DNA of 64,000 nt from an uncultured Lachnospiraceae bacterium (GCA_946558695.1 CAMNTQ010000012.1:1-64000); one strand, 5' to 3'; shown: positions 16,375 through 25,032, counted from the stretch's first letter. The notes: generated by a model not told the origin, from the letters alone. Translations and numbers: made by a program.

Positions 16375-17652
16375 ATGGATCAATCATTTGTTTTAAACAT
16401 CTTTAACAATATACTTAAGTTCATACAAGGGATTTATATCTATCGGATCCTCGCCCTCTTTGCAAATAAACGACACGGGATATTCTGGGATATCCTTGTT
16501 TACTTTTCCTGTACTACCTGTGCCGCCATGGTGATCTTTCCCAACGATTTTTTCAACATCACGCTGGACCTGATCTGGTTTACCATCATAATGCTTTTGG
16601 CTTTTAAAGGAAGCGTCTGGCAGAAACTGGCCGCCGTTTGTGTCCTTTACCCGCTGACCGTCAGCCAGAACTTCCTCGTTCTGGACATACTGGGAGTGAC
16701 CGGATACGCAATTGGCTGGTCGGTTCCTGTGGACATTTTCTGTTCTGTCTTGGAGCCGGTCCTGCATCTGCTGATCTGGTACGGTATTTATAAAATGTTC
16801 CAAAAGCACTTAAGCCAAATGAAACGGCTGTTTAACGATAAGATCTGGATGCTTCTGGACGCTATCTGCATGGCTTCCCTAGTAAATATCACAACCTGTA
16901 TCTACTTTACGCCCAAGGATACCTACAAGATGTGGCCTGCGGCCTTTGCATGCTTCGCGACAAATCTTGGTTGCATCGCTCTGGCAAAATATTTTGTCAT
17001 CAGCATCCAGCAGAATCTGGAGCGCAAGAATCTGATACTTCAGAAAAGTTACTATGAAGAGCTGGAACAGAATCAGACGGAGATCCGCAAAATCCGTCAC
17101 GATATGAACAATCATTTAACCGTGATCCACTCCTTGTTCTACGCCGGCAGCAAAGAAGAGGCGGAACGCTATATGAAAGACATCGAAGCACAGTTAACCG
17201 CAAAAAGCCGCAGCTTCTGCAAAAACAGCATCGTCAACGCCGTCCTGAATTCCAAATACAATCTGGCAAAGGAGCAGAGCATCGACTGCTTTTTCCACAT
17301 TGATCTTGAGAAACTCATCGGCATCGATGCCATTAGCCTTTGCTGTCTCTTTTCCAATACACTGGATAATGCCATTGAAGCATCCGTAAAGATCGAAGAT
17401 CCGAAGGAGCGTCATATATCCGTAAAAGCAAGGATAACGGAAAACGGTTACTTTACTTATGAGATCGCCAATGCAAAAAATAATAAGATCACCAAACAGC
17501 ACGGCCAATTAGTGTCTGATAAGGAAGATACCGCCTCCCACGGTCTCGGCCTGTCAAATGTGCAGGAAATGGTGGAAAGATATAACGGCGCTCTGGATAT
17601 TTCCTATACAGAAGATACCTTTACCGTGACGGTACTGATCCAAAACGCGTAA
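16375..17652 (+). CDS. GHKL-domain sensor histidine kinase, AgrC-like (system 2)
   Basis: About 425 residues with an N-terminal region of about six membrane segments (to residue ~215), a coiled linker, the phosphoacceptor region IRKIRHDMNNHLTVIHSL (His near residue 240) and a GHKL ATPase with N box CLFSNTLDNAIEA and G box ASHGLGLSNV. Such polytopic AgrC/ComD-type kinases usually sense peptides. Start chosen at ATG 16375 because AAGGAG lies nine nt upstream; the frame is open to 16354. It follows the LytTR gene by 47 nt. Confidence 0.92.
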   Translation: MDQSFVLNIFNNILKFIQGIYIYRILALFANKRHGIFWDILVYFSCTTCAAMVIFPNDFFNITLDLIWFTIIMLLAFKGSVWQKLAAVCVLYPLTVSQNFLVLDILGVTGYAIGWSVPVDIFCSVLEPVLHLLIWYGIYKMFQKHLSQMKRLFNDKIWMLLDAICMASLVNITTCIYFTPKDTYKMWPAAFACFATNLGCIALAKYFVISIQQNLERKNLILQKSYYEELEQNQTEIRKIRHDMNNHLTVIHSLFYAGSKEEAERYMKDIEAQLTAKSRSFCKNSIVNAVLNSKYNLAKEQSIDCFFHIDLEKLIGIDAISLCCLFSNTLDNAIEASVKIEDPKERHISVKARITENGYFTYEIANAKNNKITKQHGQLVSDKEDTASHGLGLSNVQEMVERYNGALDISYTEDTFTVTVLIQNA

Positions 17653-17703
17653 TATCCCGCACACAGCGGCTCTTTTTTTCCTGACGGCCCTCCATACTAA
17701 AAA

Positions 17704-17737
17704 AGCACCCGACGGTTACTATGTTCCGCCAGGCGCT
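17704..17737. terminator. Bidirectional terminator between kinase and SASP genes
   Basis: A 12-bp stem (AGCACCCGACGG with CCGCCAGGCGCT, including G-U pairs) around a 10-nt loop, flanked by A-run on the left and TTTTTC on the right. It serves both the system 2 kinase (plus) and the spore-protein gene (minus), which converge here. Confidence 0.75.
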
Positions 17738-17756
17738 TTTTCTCACATGTTACGTG

Positions 17757-17963
17757 TTATTTGCCAGCCATCTGCTTTTCCTGCTGCTCAATCATCTTCT
17801 TAACCATATATCCGCCTACAGAACCATTCTGTCTGGATGTCAGGTCACCGTTGTAACCGTCTGATAACGGTACTCCAAGTTCGCTTGCAACCTCATATTT
17901 GAATTTGTCAAGTGCACCCTTTGCTTCAGGTACGGCTGTTCTGTTAGATGAACGATTTGCCAT
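17757..17963 (-). CDS. Alpha/beta-type small acid-soluble spore protein
   Basis: A 68-residue protein with the family signatures KYEVASELGV and TSRQNGSVGGYMVKKMI. These proteins coat and protect forespore DNA and are degraded at germination by GPR; the cleavage region is KFKYEVASELG. It has GGAGG before the ATG, stands as a single gene and ends at a strong terminator. Its presence shows the organism forms endospores. A forespore (sigma-G) promoter is expected in 17964-18030 but I cannot define it. Confidence 0.95.
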   Translation of the reverse strand: MANRSSNRTAVPEAKGALDKFKYEVASELGVPLSDGYNGDLTSRQNGSVGGYMVKKMIEQQEKQMAGK

Positions 17964-18030
17964 TTTAACTCTCCTCCTTTTTGTAACTTTGTAACCTTTT
18001 GTTTTGTTACAACCATAGTATATGGAGGAT

Positions 18031-20061
18031 TCAGATTATTACACTAGAAGGTTCTTCATATTTTGGAAGTTTTTTCAACCATTCATGATTCGTTCTGACA
18101 AGCCAGTCTGCCGCCTCATTCGCCTGCTGTAAGATCTTCGCATCCTGATACACATCCGCGATTTTAAAATTCATAAGCCCGCTCTGGCGGATGCCGAACA
18201 AATCGCCCGGTCCGCGAAGCCTTAAATCCTCGCCCGCAATTTTAAAACCGTCGTTCGTTCTATTTAAGATATCAAGCCTCTCCCTTGTCTCTTTTGCCTT
18301 TGAACCGCTCATAAAAATGCAGTAGGACTGGTGCTTTCCGCGCCCGACGCGGCCTCTTAGCTGATGAAGCTGCGCAAGGCCGAAGCGCTCGGAATTCTCG
18401 ATCAGCATTACCGCAGCGTTCGGCACATCGATTCCTACCTCGATCACCGTAGTTGAGACGAGCACATGACTTTCCCTCCTAGAAAACCGATCCATAATCG
18501 CATCTTTTTCTTTCTGCTTCATCTTTCCGTGCAGATAGTCAACCACGATTCCCTCTCCAAGCTCCTCCTGAAGAGCGCATGCATAATCCGTCACATTCTC
18601 TGCTTCCAAGCTCTCGCTCTCCTCCACCATAGGACAGATAACATAGCACTGCCTTCCCTCTGCAATCTGTTTTTTCATGAAATTGTACGCCGTCTTTCGG
18701 TATCCGGTATCCACCACGCAGTTTTTAACAGGCAGACGGTTTGCCGGAAGTTCGTCAATCACAGAGAGATCCAAATCCCCGTACAAGATGATGGCCAGCG
18801 TCCTTGGTATAGGCGTCGCGCTCATAACAAGAACGTGGGGCGCGCTTCCCTTGCCCGCGAATATCTCCCGCTGCTTCACGCCGAACCTGTGCTGTTCGTC
18901 TGTGATGACAAGAGCCAGATTATCGTAATTCACCGCATTCTGGATCAATGCATGGGTTCCTATGATGATCTTTGCAAGACCGCATTCGATCCGGTCATAG
19001 GCACGGCGCTTTTCCTTCGCCGTCATAGATCCGGTCAAAAGCACAGTCTTTATCGGTATTCCATAGTCTTCAAAATATTGGGTAATGGATTCGTAATGCT
19101 GCCTTGCGAGCACTTCCGTGGGCGCCATCATCGCCCCCTGATAGCCGTTAAGGGCCGCGTTCATCAGAGCAAGCACCGCCACGATCGTCTTTCCGGAACC
19201 GACGTCTCCCTGCACCAGACGGGACATAACCGTATCGGAGGACATATCTTTGGCGATTTCTCCCCAGACTTTTTTCTGCGCTCCCGTAAGGGCGAAGGGA
19301 AGCTTTTCTATAAATTCCTCTATCTTCGGATGCACCTCCATCACATACTCGTTTTTTAACTGATCGCTTCCATCCTTTAACTTTCTAAGCGCAAGGATAA
19401 ACTCCAAGAATTCTTCAAATACCAGCCGGTTTCTGGCATGATAGAAACTTTCTTTATCCTCCGGGAAATGAATTTCCTTTAACGCGTAGTTATATTCTGC
19501 AAGAGAATACTTTAACCGGATCTCCGGCGGAAGGGATTCCGACGTCAGATCCAGATGATCAAGCGCCTGCTTTACCGCCTTTATAACTGCATTGTTCGTA
19601 AGCCCGGCGGTAAGGGTGTAGACTGGCTGCAGCGTTCCCCGCTTCTCCTCGTATTTTGCAGAAGGGTAAAAAATCTCCGGGTGCTCCATAACGGCTCCGC
19701 CCCCGCGCACCCCGATCCGCCCCCGCAGCGTGATGACTCCGCCCTCGGCAAGCGTATTTCTGAGGAAAGGCATCCGAAACCAGATCACCTTTAACGTCCC
19801 TGTTAGATCTTTCACATACAGCGTCGTAACCTGCATCCGGGGCGTTCCTCCTACTTGAACCCTGCCGTATATGGCTCCTGTCACAGTCATGACGCGTCCC
19901 TCTTCCAACTCGCTTATCGGAACTGCCTCCTCATAGACGTCGTAACTTCTCGGATAATAGCGTATCAAATCTCCTACGGTATTGACTCCGATCTTTTGAA
20001 AAAGCTTTTCCGTCTTCTCCCCTATTCCTTTTAATTCTTTGATTTTAGCTGCTTTTACCAT
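18031..20061 (-). CDS. recG: ATP-dependent DNA helicase RecG
   Basis: A 676-residue superfamily 2 helicase, normal length. The wedge/OB domain lies at about 55-150. Helicase motifs follow: motif I GDVGSGKTIVA, motif Ia MMAPTEVLARQH, motif II DEQHRFGV (DEQH box), motif III SATPIPRT, motif V VIEVGIDVPNA and motif VI QLRGRVGR, ending with the TRG region. RecG remodels stalled replication forks and Holliday junctions. It follows the fakA-like gene on the same strand after a probable terminator (20138-20166), so its own promoter must lie in about 20062-20140. Confidence 0.97.
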   Translation of the reverse strand: MVKAAKIKELKGIGEKTEKLFQKIGVNTVGDLIRYYPRSYDVYEEAVPISELEEGRVMTVTGAIYGRVQVGGTPRMQVTTLYVKDLTGTLKVIWFRMPFLRNTLAEGGVITLRGRIGVRGGGAVMEHPEIFYPSAKYEEKRGTLQPVYTLTAGLTNNAVIKAVKQALDHLDLTSESLPPEIRLKYSLAEYNYALKEIHFPEDKESFYHARNRLVFEEFLEFILALRKLKDGSDQLKNEYVMEVHPKIEEFIEKLPFALTGAQKKVWGEIAKDMSSDTVMSRLVQGDVGSGKTIVAVLALMNAALNGYQGAMMAPTEVLARQHYESITQYFEDYGIPIKTVLLTGSMTAKEKRRAYDRIECGLAKIIIGTHALIQNAVNYDNLALVITDEQHRFGVKQREIFAGKGSAPHVLVMSATPIPRTLAIILYGDLDLSVIDELPANRLPVKNCVVDTGYRKTAYNFMKKQIAEGRQCYVICPMVEESESLEAENVTDYACALQEELGEGIVVDYLHGKMKQKEKDAIMDRFSRRESHVLVSTTVIEVGIDVPNAAVMLIENSERFGLAQLHQLRGRVGRGKHQSYCIFMSGSKAKETRERLDILNRTNDGFKIAGEDLRLRGPGDLFGIRQSGLMNFKIADVYQDAKILQQANEAADWLVRTNHEWLKKLPKYEEPSSVII

Positions 20062-20137
20062 AACGATCCCTTAACACATTTATTCCCGCGGACAATAGGG
20101 CAGGCGGGCATACCCTCATACACATCTGATTTGCTGA

Positions 20138-20166
20138 AAAAAGAGGACATCTCCTGCCCTCTTTTT
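20138..20166 (-). terminator. Terminator after the fakA-like gene
   Basis: On the minus strand AAAAAGAGG pairs with CCTCTTTTTT around an 11-nt loop. It begins about 10 nt after the stop codon at 20176. The T-run on both strands means it could act in either direction. Confidence 0.65.
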
Positions 20167-20175
20167 CCCCTATTC

Positions 20176-21861
20176 TTATTCCACTGCGAGTACATAATAA
20201 TAGATCGGCTGACCTCCAAAGTGAGCATCCACGTCCACGTCGGGATATTCCTCTTCCACTCTGGCGATAAAACTCTCCGCATCCTTCTCGCTGACCTCTT
20301 CGCCATAATAGATACTGATAAGCTCAGAATCCTCATCCACCAGTTCACCGAGAAGATCAAGGGCCGTATCCTCCACATCGTTACCAACCGCAAGAATTCC
20401 CTTATCGCCGATACCCATAATATCTCCTTCATGAATCTCCTTGTCGTCTATATGAGTATCCCGCACCGCATAGGTTACCTGCCCGGTCTTCACATTCCCG
20501 ATCTCTTCTAACATGGCTTCCTCGTTGCTCTTAGCATCTGCATCCGCCATAAAGTTGATGATCGCTGTAATCCCCTGCGGCACTGTCTTTGTCGGGATAA
20601 CGACGATCTCCTTATCCTCCACAAGCTCCTTCGCCTGATTTGCAGCCAGAACGATATTCTTATTATTCGGAAGAATAAAGATCGTATCGGCATTCACCTG
20701 ATCAATGGCATTGAGCATATCTTCCGTACTCGGATTCATCGTCTGCCCGCCTTCAATAATATAGTCTGCGCCAAGCTCCTTAAAGATACCGTTAATTCCC
20801 TCGCCGATGGACACCGCAATAAATCCCATCGGTTTCCTTGGCTCATCGCTCTTTCTCTCCTCTTTGGCTACCTGTTCTTCCTCCGCCTGCTCCTTTGAAA
20901 GTCTCTCTGCATCACGGATCAATTTCTCCTGATGCTCCTCGCGCATATTGTCAATCTTCATGCGCGAAAGCTGTCCGTATCCTAACGCCCTCTGGATGGC
21001 AAGTCCCGGATCATTCGTGTGGACATGAATCTTTACGACGTCATCATCCGCCACGCATACGATAGAATCTCCGATGGACGACAGATATTCCTTGAACGCC
21101 TGCTCATCCTTCTCCGTAAATTCTTTTTCAACTAATATGATAAACTCCGTACAATAGCCGAACTTAATGTCTGCTTCTTTAGCGGGCGCAGTCTCTCTCA
21201 CATCCGGCTTTACGTTCGGAACAATCTCTGAATAATCGATCTCTTCTCCTAAAAACGCATGATAAGCGCCCCGAATCACCTCTAAAAGCCCCTGTCCGCC
21301 GGAGTCAACAACCCCTGCCTCCTTCAGCACCGGAAGCATATCCGGCGTCTTTAAAAGCACTTCCTCCGCATACTGAATGACAGCCGGAAGAAATACCTCC
21401 AGATCTTCCGTCTCCTGAGCCATCTGGGCCGCTTTCTGGGCAATTCCGCTGGCAACGGTAAGAATCGTTCCTTCTTTCGGCTTCATAACTGCCTTGTATG
21501 CCGTATCCCTCGCCCTGCTGCATGCAGCGGCAAGCCCCGCCACGTCGATCTCGCTCTCCTCACGGATGGATTTTGTAAATCCGCGGAGAAGCTGGGAGAG
21601 GATCACTCCTGAATTGCCTCTGGCTCCCCTGAGGGAACCGGATGAAATAGCTTTTGCCAAATCCTTCATCGTCGGTTTATTAAGTGCGGCGACTTCTTTC
21701 GCCGCTGCCATGATCGTAAGCGACATATTCGTTCCGGTATCGCCGTCCGGCACCGGGAATACATTCAGCTCGTTGATAATTTCCTTTTTTGCCTCGATAT
21801 TGTGCGCGCCTGCCAGAAACATCTTTGCAAGCATCTCCACATTCATAGATTTTGTAGCCAC
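20176..21861 (-). CDS. fakA: DAK2/DegV-like fatty-acid kinase FakA (YloV)
   Basis: A 561-residue protein. The N-terminal DAK2 domain has NVFPVPDGDTGTNMSLT (Mg-ATP binding, about 31-47) and GARGNSGVILSQLL; the C-terminal part is the DegV-like domain. This is the layout of YloV/FakA, which phosphorylates fatty acids presented by FakB proteins for phospholipid synthesis. It lies directly downstream of the Asp23-like gene, the conserved yloU-yloV pairing of Firmicutes. An AGGAGG site precedes the ATG. No FakB is visible in the window. Confidence 0.93.
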   Translation of the reverse strand: MATKSMNVEMLAKMFLAGAHNIEAKKEIINELNVFPVPDGDTGTNMSLTIMAAAKEVAALNKPTMKDLAKAISSGSLRGARGNSGVILSQLLRGFTKSIREESEIDVAGLAAACSRARDTAYKAVMKPKEGTILTVASGIAQKAAQMAQETEDLEVFLPAVIQYAEEVLLKTPDMLPVLKEAGVVDSGGQGLLEVIRGAYHAFLGEEIDYSEIVPNVKPDVRETAPAKEADIKFGYCTEFIILVEKEFTEKDEQAFKEYLSSIGDSIVCVADDDVVKIHVHTNDPGLAIQRALGYGQLSRMKIDNMREEHQEKLIRDAERLSKEQAEEEQVAKEERKSDEPRKPMGFIAVSIGEGINGIFKELGADYIIEGGQTMNPSTEDMLNAIDQVNADTIFILPNNKNIVLAANQAKELVEDKEIVVIPTKTVPQGITAIINFMADADAKSNEEAMLEEIGNVKTGQVTYAVRDTHIDDKEIHEGDIMGIGDKGILAVGNDVEDTALDLLGELVDEDSELISIYYGEEVSEKDAESFIARVEEEYPDVDVDAHFGGQPIYYYVLAVE

Positions 21862-21881
21862 TTCTTTCCTTCCTCCTTAGC

Positions 21882-22241
21882 TTAGTCAATGACTCTTACG
21901 CCTTCTATATAGATATTGATCTTATCTACAGGCATACCGGAAAATTCCTCTACCCTGTACTGTACATTGCTGATCAGATTCTCTGTAACAGCCGAAATGC
22001 TTACGCCGTATGAAACAATGATATGAAAATCAAGAGCAATATGATTCTCCTCAGAGATCGACACCTGAATTCCTCTCGTAAGACTCTCTTTCTTCAGCAG
22101 ATGGACCAGACCGTCTTTCATATTCACTGCCGCCATGCCAACAATACCAAAACATTCAACCGCTACCGTACCTGCATATTTGGCAATTACTTCCGAATCA
22201 ATTGTAATAATGCCAAGATCAGTATTCATGCATCCTTTCAT
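21882..22241 (-). CDS. Asp23/Gls24 family protein (YloU-like)
   Basis: A 119-residue protein beginning MKGCMNTDLGIITIDSEVIA, with the family's AKYAGTVAVECFGIVGMA and the end NIYIEGVRV. Start at 22241, eight nt after GGAGG; the frame is open to 22301. Asp23 proteins of this YloU type accompany fakA; some members attach to the membrane or relate to cell-envelope stress. Its overlap-free 20-nt spacing to fakA indicates one operon. Confidence 0.92.
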   Translation of the reverse strand: MKGCMNTDLGIITIDSEVIAKYAGTVAVECFGIVGMAAVNMKDGLVHLLKKESLTRGIQVSISEENHIALDFHIIVSYGVSISAVTENLISNVQYRVEEFSGMPVDKINIYIEGVRVID

Positions 22242-22363
22242 ACTAGAAACCTCCATCTTCCTATCGTTAAAGTTATCATAACCCAAACTAACGTCTAACA
22301 TATGTATTATACTCTGTTTTCCAGACTTTTACAATCAAATCTGTAAAATCTTATATCATGCTG

Positions 22364-22399
22364 TAAAAAAAGAATCAGATTCCATTGAACCTGATTCTT
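22364..22399 (-). terminator. Terminator of rpmB
   Basis: On the minus strand AAGAATCAG (22399-22391) pairs perfectly with CTGATTCTT (22378-22370), 12-nt loop, followed by TTTTTTT. It starts 15 nt after the rpmB stop codon. Confidence 0.85.
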
Positions 22400-22413
22400 T
22401 CATACGCTTTTCA

Positions 22414-22602
22414 TTATGCACGCTCAACTTTTCCGGACCTCAAGCATGAAGTACACACATACATCTTCTTTGTTCCGCCGTTCTCTGTTTTCACACGAAC
22501 TGATTTTACGTTTGATTTCCACATCTTTGGTGTTTTTCTATTAGAATGGCTTACATTATTCCCAAAGTGAGCACCCTTTTCGCAAATTGCACATTTTGCC
22601 AT
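22414..22602 (-). CDS. rpmB: 50S ribosomal protein L28
   Basis: A 62-residue protein, MAKCAICEKGAHFGNNVSHS, with SNRKTPKMWKSNVKSVR. It is the zinc-ribbon (C+) type of L28: CAIC near the N-terminus and a C-terminal CTSC (YVCTSCLRSGKV). Single gene with AGGAGG before ATG and a strong terminator after it. It is divergently separated in time from asp23/fakA only by that terminator, the order rpmB-yloU-yloV being conserved in Firmicutes. Confidence 0.97.
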   Translation of the reverse strand: MAKCAICEKGAHFGNNVSHSNRKTPKMWKSNVKSVRVKTENGGTKKMYVCTSCLRSGKVERA

Positions 22603-22737
22603 GACTGCACCTCCTAACGCTCAAAATAAGTCCCTGAAACGGACTCACAACACTAGGTATTGTAGCATACAAGCTTTAATAATGCAAGTATAATTTTGTA
22701 AACACGTCCAAATTGCCTCATACTGTTGTAAATGATA

Positions 22738-22904
22738 CTAGTACAGCGAAAATTAAGTTTTGGATGGTTTGGCACAGAATATTTTTCTGAGAGTGCTGCT
22801 TCACAAACGCAGGCGTAGCGGTGGCTACGTCGAGGCTTGGGGAGTAGTGCTATCAGGAAAATAGGTAAGCCAAACTGCCAATTACTTAATATTCGCTGTA
22901 CTAG
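22738..22904. mobile_element. 167-bp palindromic element with strong RNA fold (MITE-like)
   Basis: Terminal inverted repeats of 21 bp (22738-22758 and 22884-22904) match at 20 positions. Inside, GGTTTGGC/GCCAAACT, ATTTTTCTGA/TCAGGAAAAT and GAGAGTGCTGCTTC/GGAGTAGTGCTATC pair in nested order down to a CGTAGC-GGTG-GCTACG tip. Many mismatches are G-U compatible when the plus strand is RNA. No coding capacity. It could be a nonautonomous transposon or a structured RNA. The remainder of 22603-22737 shows nothing I can assign. Confidence 0.6.
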
Positions 22905-23044
22905 CAGCAGAACAGATTATATCCTGCCAGAATGCACAGTATAATACTGATTACTTCAATAAATGTATTCGGCAGGATCAGTGAGAGAATCAAGCCCACG
23001 GCAACCCAGAACAGGGCAAACCCGATCACACGCTTCATAGTCAT
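22901..23044 (-). CDS. Small membrane protein, 47 aa
   Basis: Minus strand from 23044: MTMKRVIGFALFWVAVGLIL, then a short turn (PNTFIEV) and a second hydrophobic stretch ending LAGYNLFCC. This makes two membrane helices with a short loop. ATG 23044 or 23038 could start it; GAGG lies upstream. It follows gerW by 65 nt on the same strand. The stop codon TAG (22903-22901) lies inside the right terminal repeat of the palindromic element, so the original C-terminus may have been changed by insertion. Function unknown. Confidence 0.65.
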   Translation of the reverse strand: MTMKRVIGFALFWVAVGLILSLILPNTFIEVISIILCILAGYNLFCC

Positions 23045-23109
23045 GCACCCGTTCCTCTTTTGTATATTCTATGCGCGCCCCGTCTGCTTTATGCGTCAAT
23101 CTCTTATCT

Positions 23110-23493
23110 TTACATATCCGAATCTAAGATGTCAGACACATCCTGCTCTGTAAGCTCGTCGTCTCCTTTTGTGAATTTGTCTACTACATCTGGTACCATA
23201 TCAAGTATCTTTGTGATCGTATCCTGATTCTTGATGTTCACAAGCTTCGTCTTCCCATTCTGAAGTACCAAAACAGCGCATGGCGTCATCTTGCCGCCGA
23301 TTCCGCCGCCCCCCTGTTCCTTCTTGTCACTGGAAAGCGCGCCCGCGCCAAGGCCGAAGGATACGTCAACCAGCGGCAGGATAATCGTATCCCCAATGTG
23401 GACTGCATCCCCCACGACCGTCTTGGATGAAATAATCCCGTCAACACCCTTGAATAAAGACTCTACCGTCCCTTTAAAACTATTGTCTGCCAT
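23110..23493 (-). CDS. gerW: Sporulation protein GerW (YtfJ)
   Basis: A 127-residue protein. The family core is VESLFKGVDGIISSKTVVGD, GDTIILPLVDVSFGLGAGAL and the glycine-rich GGGGIGGKMTPCAVLVL. In Bacillus GerW/YtfJ is needed for normal germination with some germinants. It sits downstream of a DUF2953 protein, the same pairing (ytfI-ytfJ) seen in Bacillus. Together with the SASP gene it supports a sporulating host. Confidence 0.95.
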   Translation of the reverse strand: MADNSFKGTVESLFKGVDGIISSKTVVGDAVHIGDTIILPLVDVSFGLGAGALSSDKKEQGGGGIGGKMTPCAVLVLQNGKTKLVNIKNQDTITKILDMVPDVVDKFTKGDDELTEQDVSDILDSDM

Positions 23494-23511
23494 ATACTGT
23501 CTCCTCTCCCA

Positions 23512-24696
23512 TTATATTTCAAAATTTCTGATGTCCCTGTAAGTTCTGCGTACATTCCTGCAAAAGAAAAGGTTCCATGCCATAATCACGAAATGACAAA
23601 AGCGGATGCCTCCTTTCGCATACAGCTTTCCTGTCAGCTTTTTTTCCGTAAAATCCGGCTTTAATGAAACAACTCCCCCGAAAAACGGATAAAAAGGCGC
23701 GATTGCCGCCAGCGTCCGCCCCGTCCATGACGGATCGTCAAATCCAAATTCCGCTTCCAAAAGAAACTTTTTCGGTCTCAGCCTCTTAAAAAGCTTAAAC
23801 ACTTCCTTCTTAGCCTTCCAGAATGCCCCCGCATGGGTCTCGTCCCGGATGAATCCCAGAATTTTGTTATTTTTTTCCAACAACTTTTTTATTTTATCAC
23901 AAATATTTTGGATTGTACATTTTATCCTGCCATACAGTTCTTTGATCTTCCTGATAAAGCCTTTAATCCAGCCGCCGTCTTCCCGGTCCCGCTCTTTATG
24001 ATCTTCACACTCTTCCCGGTCCCGCTTCTGATCATCTTTCCGCTTTTTCCGGCTGCGCTCTTTACGATCTTTCCGCTTTTTCCAGCTGCGCTCTTTACGA
24101 TCTTTCCGCTTTTTCCAGCTGCACTCTTCATCATCCCTGCGCTCTTTCCGGCCGCTCTCTTCATCGCCGGGGCATTCTTCTTCCACACTTTTCTGAATTT
24201 TTTGATATGCTTTTTCATTTTCGCTGTGTTTTTCTTCAGCTTTCTTGCCGTCCGGCCGAATCTCTTCAACGCCTTTTTGAACTTTCTCATCTTCTTCTTT
24301 TTCTTCGCCGCTTTCATCAAATCCGTTACTCCAAATCTCTTCATATTCTTCTTCACCTTTCGTTTTTTTTATCTGCGTATCTGTCTCCTCCGGCAGTCTC
24401 ACATCCGGCAGAACATCCGCTCCGGACTTTTTTCCGCCGGGAAACTCCTTCCATGCGATCCGCAGTCTCCATTTTAATTTATTTTGCTTATAAGATATAT
24501 CCGCCCTTATAAGAGAACACAGCCACGTGACCCTGCCCTTCGCTTTCAGCGTAGAGAGCGTGCCGCCGCATCTGCCGCTCAACTCATACCGAACAGGAAC
24601 AAAAACCGCAATGCAAACCAGTAATACAAGTATGCCCAGTATTACTGCCAATATAATCCCTATCACTTTTAAGATCAACAACAATATATGTAGCAT
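23512..24696 (-). CDS. DUF2953 domain protein (YtfI-like) with a charged repeat linker
   Basis: A 394-residue protein. An N-terminal membrane helix (IILAVILGILVLLVCIAVFV) is followed by a beta-rich segment (GRCGGTLSTLKAKGRVTWL) and, after a long insert, the DUF2953 core (KKFLLEAEFGFDDPSWTG…PFFGGVVSLKPDF). The insert, about residues 95-250, is dominated by Lys, Arg, Glu and Asp and includes three 11-residue repeats (KDRKERSWKKR). Family members are usually near 220 residues; the insert explains the extra length. Upstream of gerW, 18 nt apart. Sporulation link is by context only. Confidence 0.85.
   Translation of the reverse strand: MLHILLLILKVIGIILAVILGILVLLVCIAVFVPVRYELSGRCGGTLSTLKAKGRVTWLCSLIRADISYKQNKLKWRLRIAWKEFPGGKKSGADVLPDVRLPEETDTQIKKTKGEEEYEEIWSNGFDESGEEKEEDEKVQKGVEEIRPDGKKAEEKHSENEKAYQKIQKSVEEECPGDEESGRKERRDDEECSWKKRKDRKERSWKKRKDRKERSRKKRKDDQKRDREECEDHKERDREDGGWIKGFIRKIKELYGRIKCTIQNICDKIKKLLEKNNKILGFIRDETHAGAFWKAKKEVFKLFKRLRPKKFLLEAEFGFDDPSWTGRTLAAIAPFYPFFGGVVSLKPDFTEKKLTGKLYAKGGIRFCHFVIMAWNLFFCRNVRRTYRDIRNFEI
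24034..24132 (-). repeat. Three tandem 33-bp repeats inside the DUF2953 gene
   Basis: Units start at 24034, 24067 and 24100 with few differences, each encoding 11 residues of the form KDRKERSWKKR. In-frame, so copy number could vary without breaking the gene. Confidence 0.8.
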
Positions 24697-24697
24697 C

Positions 24698-25021
24698 TTA
24701 ACCTTCCCGCTCTTTATTCAGAATATAGGAACGAATATCTGCCCCTTTTGTCTCATTATACACGTTTTGTACAATTTCTTCCAGTATTTCCAGAGCTTCT
24801 TCAAAACCTTTTGCAATTCCCACCACAAAATAGTCCTTTACAGGATAATTTTTCTGCAGAAACAAATTCGGATTTATAATCTCAAGCTGGTTCTTCTCTG
24901 TCTCGGGGAGCACCAGCAGATGGATCTCAAGCTGGAATTTCCTCTTATCAAGCTTGGAAATGATCTTCTTTCGTTTCTTCTTAAGACTCTCCGCCACATA
25001 CAAATGTTTGTAATATCTCAT
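24698..25021 (-). CDS. Conserved hypothetical protein, 107 aa
   Basis: A 107-residue protein starting MRYYKHLYVAESLKKKRKKI, followed by an alternating beta/helix pattern (FQLEIHLLVLPETEKNQLEI) and ending NKEREG. Lysine-rich start, no membrane helix. It lies between the PBP gene and the DUF2953 gene, one base from the latter, so it is likely in the same operon. I recognise no named family. Confidence 0.8.
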   Translation of the reverse strand: MRYYKHLYVAESLKKKRKKIISKLDKRKFQLEIHLLVLPETEKNQLEIINPNLFLQKNYPVKDYFVVGIAKGFEEALEILEEIVQNVYNETKGADIRSYILNKEREG

Positions 25022-25032
25022 ACAGATCTCTC

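Noticed and set aside
15393-17652. Agr-type quorum-sensing locus
   Set aside because: The regulator and kinase are AgrA/AgrC-like, but no AgrB protease or AgrD peptide gene is present nearby.
18466-19359. 297-codon open frame opposite recG
   Set aside because: Entirely within the conserved recG gene on the other strand; composition follows from recG codons and there is no ribosome site.
24034-24132. CRISPR-like repeat array
   Set aside because: Units are contiguous 33-bp repeats without spacers, in frame within a protein gene.
23833-24477. 214-codon plus-strand frame rich in Phe, Pro and Leu
   Set aside because: It is the complement of the charged repeat insert of the DUF2953 gene, whose Lys/Arg/Glu codons read as hydrophobic residues in reverse.
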